Of a DNA stretch of 64,000 nt, positions 59,855-64,000 are shown in pieces; the first letter of the stretch is position 1; each line of letters opens with the position of its first letter. This DNA comes from Magnolia sinica. Its lineage: Eukaryota > Streptophyta > Magnoliopsida > Magnoliales > Magnoliaceae. Position numbers and translations under genes: made by a program. The notes beneath the pieces were generated by a model. The model did not search any database, was not told the origin of the DNA, and saw nothing but the letters and a program-made list of their open reading frames with translations. Location of the stretch: the NCBI RefSeq assembly GCF_029962835.1, contig NC_080583.1, positions 558,001 through 622,000 on the forward strand, given 5' to 3'.

Positions 59855-62800
59855 GTCTTCAAGTCCACACATGCACTTGCAGGGAAAACAGTAGCAGCTA
59901 AAAAGAAGGTTGGATAGGCAATGCATAGAATAATGTTCTTATTAAAAAGAAAAAGAAAAAGAAAATTAATTTGAATACCAAGTTCATTGTCATCCTAACT
60001 AATGACGCAAAACTTCTTGACACAAGCTTGGATCAAACTCAAAACCTGATTCGCTTTTTTTTTTTTCCTTTTGACAAACTCCTGATTCAGTAATCACAAC
60101 CAAATGTTAACCAAAGATGCATCTTGTGAACTCATGACATGTAGATTTCAAATATCCACGTGTGGCTCATGCCTATCCAAGAGGACGGAATAGATGAATA
60201 CATATCTACAGTACGCAGATGACATCGGATAAATAAATAAACGCAAACAAAAAACTCATGGCAGTAGATAAAGAACAGTATGTAAAAGTGTTGTGTTTTC
60301 TTCACTTTATTCGTAGGATGAGATAAAACCATGACTGCTATTAATATTGCCTCCTTCACATATCATCAATAAAACCTGAGACATGTCACAATCTAAGAAA
60401 ATAATCTTGCTGATTCATCAAGTGCTAGAGCACATTTGACTATAAAACATAACAAGAAAGCAGATTTTTTTTTAAAATTTTTATGTGAGTCTATATTTTA
60501 AAAATGTACAAAAACCAGACTCTGGACTCCTCTGGTGGGCTCCAGCAGCCAATCTCTAGATACATGTATAGAATATGACACATAATTTACTTGGAATCAC
60601 ACACCTCTGGTGAGGTTACTAGTTTTATGAATGCTGAAGAATTTTATTAGAAGGGTTAGGGCACCAGTAAAAGAAACACAAGCAAACACAGCCCCTGAAA
60701 CAAATTGCAAAAAATACCCAACATCCAGTATCCAATAAAAAAAAAATTTCTATCACATCAACTCTATATCCAATCAGCAATTTTAACCTAACCCATCAAT
60801 CTATAACCTGTCAACGATTTTGATCATTACTTACAACCTGATTTGGTGACTCAATAATCATGGTGAGTGGTTTGGGTCACCATACAGAAGTCTGCACATG
60901 AACATCCTAGCTAAACCATTGATCATGTCCTGAATTCAACAAAGGAGCCAAGTGTCATAGAACAGATATAATCCCATTGTTGGCCCAGTGAACAATATTG
61001 ATGAAGCATCCTTTAATGATCCACCCATCAGCTAATACAGCCCACTTTCCGCTGAAGCACCTTATTGATAACAATAGTAGAATTCATTTCTCTAAGAGAG
61101 CCCATGAAAACCAGACCACTCCCAAATCATGGAAGAAAAAACACCCCAAATCCCATGGGTCCAAGATCACACCTGTCAGATCCATTGAAGACCACCTTTA
61201 CCTACTCTCCTATAGACCACAGTCAGATCTAAGGGAGGATACATTTCAATCTTAAAATCTTCAAAAGGCCAAAATTCAAAATAAAAGCTTGCATAGGAAA
61301 ATGATGTGACTGCTGTAACTACTAGTTCTAAAAATTTTAAAGACAAGCATGGAAGAAGCATTCTCTACATTATTATTGGCAAACTTCATATAATTAACTT
61401 ACAATTTACCCTACTTGTTAACTCCTAAAATGGTTTTTGCATAAATAAGTGTCTATAGTTAATTAATTACTAGATGATAAAACACCACAAAATACATGAT
61501 GGATGCCAAAATTAACAGATGACAGACACTCCCAGTACATAGCCAAACAATAACAAAATGGAAAAAAATTAAACAAAAAATCTGACATTCATATCTTTTC
61601 CTGATGTTCCAAGCCTGCAAAGAATCTTCAGTGAAACTCACCATTTGGGCCCTCTATCATCAGAACAAGTGGCAAAAACATTATATTATCCAACCAAGGA
61701 ATTCAAGAATAAGGTATCTAGAGAATGAACCCTCATAGAAACAGATTAATCATATATAATGAGCAAAACCAAAAAACAGAACCATGAAATCACAAGAAAG
61801 AGTAAAAGAAATCACTGAAGTGATGAGGAAAATATATAAGCAACAAAACATTAATCAAAGGATAGTCCCTTTTTTTTAAAAAAGATAAGAATCTCACCTC
61901 ATCCTCACCCTCACCATCATCTTCTTCGTACTCTCCATCTTCTTCAACTCCCTGCCCGTCCTCTTCCCCAATCTCACCATTCTCATCTTCCTCTCCCTGG
62001 TCGTGCCCATCAATCTCCCCTTCTGTGCTTGTCAACCTTCCTGTGCTCCCTGGCTCTTCTCCATCATCCTCTTCATCTTCCACATCCTCTTCATCCTCAT
62101 CTTCATCATCCTCGTCCTCATCCTCTTCAACCCCATCTTCATCCTCCTCGCTATCCTCAATCTCATGAACTTCAACAACATCCTCGTCCTCTCCCTCTTC
62201 CTCATCAATCTCCTCCCCCAAATCTTCATCCTCTTCATCCTCCACATCTTCCTCATCCTCATCTACATTCACGCCATTCATAGAAGCCGCCACCCGAAAC
62301 CCATTCGTCATATGATGGGTTGCTCTGTCTGAGCCATTTGTTGCCGTCTCCTCCTCATCTGCATCACTCTCTTCATCATCATCAGCATCCACAATCCCTT
62401 CATCAGCCCTGCCGTTAATCAACTTCCCCGTCCGATCCTCACCATCGACCTCCCCACTACCCGGATCGTCATCCTCCTCCTCCTCCTCATCTTCATCCTC
62501 TTCATCCGACTCTGGCCGCTCGTTCTCGTCTGCATCCATCTTATCCAAATACTTCAAAGATCTGATCATGCCAAAGACCTGCGACCTGTAGTCTTTGACA
62601 CGAGTAACTGGGCACTCATATAGATCAAGTGAGACAAGCTTCAGCTGTGCAAGCGGGGCCAGATCCTCAATGAACTGGATACGGTTGTTGGAAAGGTCCA
62701 GATCGCGGAGAGCTCCAAGGCCCGCCTCGACCAGGAATTCGAGACCACCTGCGATGCGGTTGTCTGAAAGGATGAGCTTCTGGAGATTGGGAAGGCGTGG

Positions 62801-62998
62801 GAACTTCTCGAGCGACGACACCCCGATGTTGGCGATTGAGAGGTGCTCAAGGGCTTGGAATTTCTCGAGCAAGCCAGGCGGCGGCAAACGGCCATGGAGA
62901 CATTTAACAACGCCATCTAGGGTTAGGGTTCGAGCAGAAGAGCAGTCAGACTGGCCGTCTAACGCCGTTTCAACAGCTCTCTCCCAGACCTCGTCCAT
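59009..62998 (-). CDS. Acidic leucine-rich nuclear phosphoprotein 32-like (ANP32 family), two exons
   Basis: Exon 1 is 62998-61898 (367 codons, phase 0, donor GTGAG) and exon 2 is 59296-59009 (95 codons plus stop, acceptor GCTAG), giving 462 residues. This fits Arabidopsis At3g50690 in layout and length. Seen: leucine-rich repeats about 45-130 (LEHLSIANIGV, LQKLILSDNRI, LRDLDLSNNRI, LVSLDLYECPV), an LRR cap about 131-155 (DYRSQVFGMIRSLKYLD), then an Asp/Glu-rich tail from about 160 to 415, a PQ-repeat and an NLS-like KRKR (435-438) before a final poly-Asp patch. ANP32 proteins are nuclear-cytoplasmic regulators; animal members inhibit PP2A and bind histones, and a plant role is inferred. The start is the first ATG and is followed by a full LRR cap. 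The acidic tail is long for the family (animal members have about 250 residues in total). Confidence 0.92.
59297..61897 (-). other. Intron of the ANP32-like gene (2.6 kb)
   Basis: AT-rich DNA with no other gene seen. It includes a long TA microsatellite near 59800. Confidence 0.85.
59801..59850. repeat. (TA)n microsatellite
   Basis: About 25 uninterrupted TA units in the ANP32-like intron; likely length-variable between individuals. Confidence 0.9.
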
Positions 62999-63240
62999 TT
63001 CCTTTCACCAAAAAATAAACACCCTCGAAAACCCTAGATTTAGATTAAAAAAACCAAAATAACCAACAAATACCGATCGCTTTTTACCGTGCAAGGAGCT
63101 ATCCAGTCTCTGTAACTCGAAGATCGATTCCGTCCATGGCGGCAATCGGAAACGGAAGCCCTAATCCTCGGATTTCAAGATCGAGGAGGAAGAAAATGGA
63201 AAACGGAACCCTAACCCTAGAATGTACGGAAACCCTAGGT
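62999..63240 (-). promoter_or_regulatory. Leader/promoter of the ANP32-like gene with telo-box motifs
   Basis: AAACCCTAG-type words occur at about 63028-63036, 63207-63220 (AACCCTAACCCTAG) and 63230-63239. Telo-boxes are known in promoters and leaders of plant genes active in dividing cells. The transcription start is not clear. Confidence 0.45.
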
Positions 63241-63779
63241 TTTATTTGAGAGGGAAGATCTGATTTCTTCGCGGTGCGAAGAAAAAGATGCAATCCGTCG
63301 GTGTTTGGGCTTTCGAAAGCTTTGATGGTCTGATGGGAATTTTAGGGAAGAGGGTTTGAACCGGTAACGGTTTGGGTTCGAGGGCTGAGGCCGGTTCGGG
63401 ATTTTTCGCGGTTTGGGGCGGGGTCCAAGTCTTATGTGAGAGATTGAAGAGAGGAGGTGGTTTTTGTTCTCTGACGTGGAAGGGAATCTCGGCCGTCCAG
63501 TCTTGTGTTGCGGATCGATGACGTGGATAGTTTTTACGGATGGGATTCGTTCTCGTTGTGTTTGTTTTGAGAAGGGGGTGGAAGGGAGAATTCCTCGTTG
63601 TGTGCGAGGCAATCGGGTACATCGGCGATTGTTTTTAAATGGCCCTGGCTTTCAATGAAATTACGAAAATGGTTAGTTAACTATCACCCTCGAAGTTCTC
63701 TTTAATAACAAAAACACCCCCGATGCGAGCCTGTTCCGTGCTGTGGACTACGTAATGAAATGGGGAAAGGATTGGCTTC
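63241..63779. other. Upstream region of the ANP32-like gene, no gene seen
   Basis: GC-richer than the surroundings, with several overlapping open frames but no recognisable protein. Probably promoter. Confidence 0.45.
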
Positions 63780-63784
63780 TCCCC

Positions 63785-64000
63785 CTGACACCAGCCCCGT
63801 GGATGGTGGTCGGTGCTCTGTGGGCCCCATCATGATGAACGTGTTTCATCTAATTTTAAATATCATTTTAGTACTTGATAAAAAAAATTATGGGGATATA
63901 TTTCTTAGATAGGCCACACCATAGGACAAAAATAATAAATAGATATTCACAATTAAAATCCTCCTAAGGCTCACTGTACTTTTTATTTGACATCCAATAT
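63785..64000. mobile_element. Palindromic MITE, cut by the window end
   Basis: GTGGGCCCCATCATGATGAA and GTGTTTCATCTAATTTTAAA match the left half of the family seen at 5943 and 24503; the right half would lie beyond the window. Confidence 0.55.

Noticed and set aside
62003-62332. Plus-strand hydrophobic open frame opposite the ANP32-like gene
   Set aside because: It is the complement of Asp/Glu codons and has no start or context of its own.
63235-63622. Two overlapping 125-codon frames upstream of the ANP32-like gene
   Set aside because: Basic, Pro/Arg-rich in both frames with no recognised domain; best explained as GC-rich promoter sequence.

Overview
This is a nuclear window from a flowering plant. 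The genes have plant intron/exon structure, one protein has a plastid transit peptide, the retroelements are plant chromovirus and copia types, and a decayed piece of plastid psbD sits in an intron. Many short, palindromic, GTGGGCCCCAC/ATGATGTATGTG-type MITEs suggest a magnoliid (Magnoliales or Laurales), but that placement is an impression and was not tested.

Four host genes can be supported. (1) The 5' end of a coatomer gamma subunit gene (COPG), minus strand, 4391-5093: three exons whose phases join cleanly. (2) A complete ten-exon EXA1/PSIG1-type GYF-domain gene, plus strand, 27588-48987; it encodes about 1897 residues and has two introns of about 7 kb swollen by repeats. (3) A single-exon gene, minus strand, 53220-53729, for a small predicted plastid membrane protein with an internal duplication. 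(4) A two-exon ANP32-like acidic leucine-rich nuclear protein gene, minus strand, 59009-62998.

Layout. 1-4067: old, broken Ty3/gypsy chromovirus (plus strand), its 5' LTR cut by the window edge, lying downstream of COPG exon 3. 4391-5215: COPG exons and GA-rich leader. 5.2-11 kb: MITEs, AT-rich DNA and a cluster of stem-loops. 10986-17693: broken chromovirus (minus strand) with two 849-bp LTRs and a 5-bp target duplication. 17.7-27 kb: gene-poor, with an LTR-like relic and MITEs. 27.5-49 kb: the EXA1-like gene. Its first intron holds a psbD NUPT and a hAT-like element with a nested MITE. Its seventh intron holds a 4.7-kb LTR-like insertion with a 5-bp target duplication, probably a giant solo LTR. 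49-53 kb: intergenic, with Tourist-like MITEs and a copia LTR relic. 53.2-55.5 kb: plastid protein gene and a nested MITE/hAT cluster. 59-63.3 kb: ANP32-like gene with telo-box motifs in its leader/promoter.

The four genes serve unrelated functions (vesicle coat, translational repression, plastid membrane, nuclear chaperone/regulator) and form no operon or cluster. I see no clear new biological system. The most useful observations are the COPG/retroelement junction, the giant solo LTR and NUPT inside EXA1 introns, the nested triple target-site pattern near 54 kb, and the repeat architecture of the small plastid protein.
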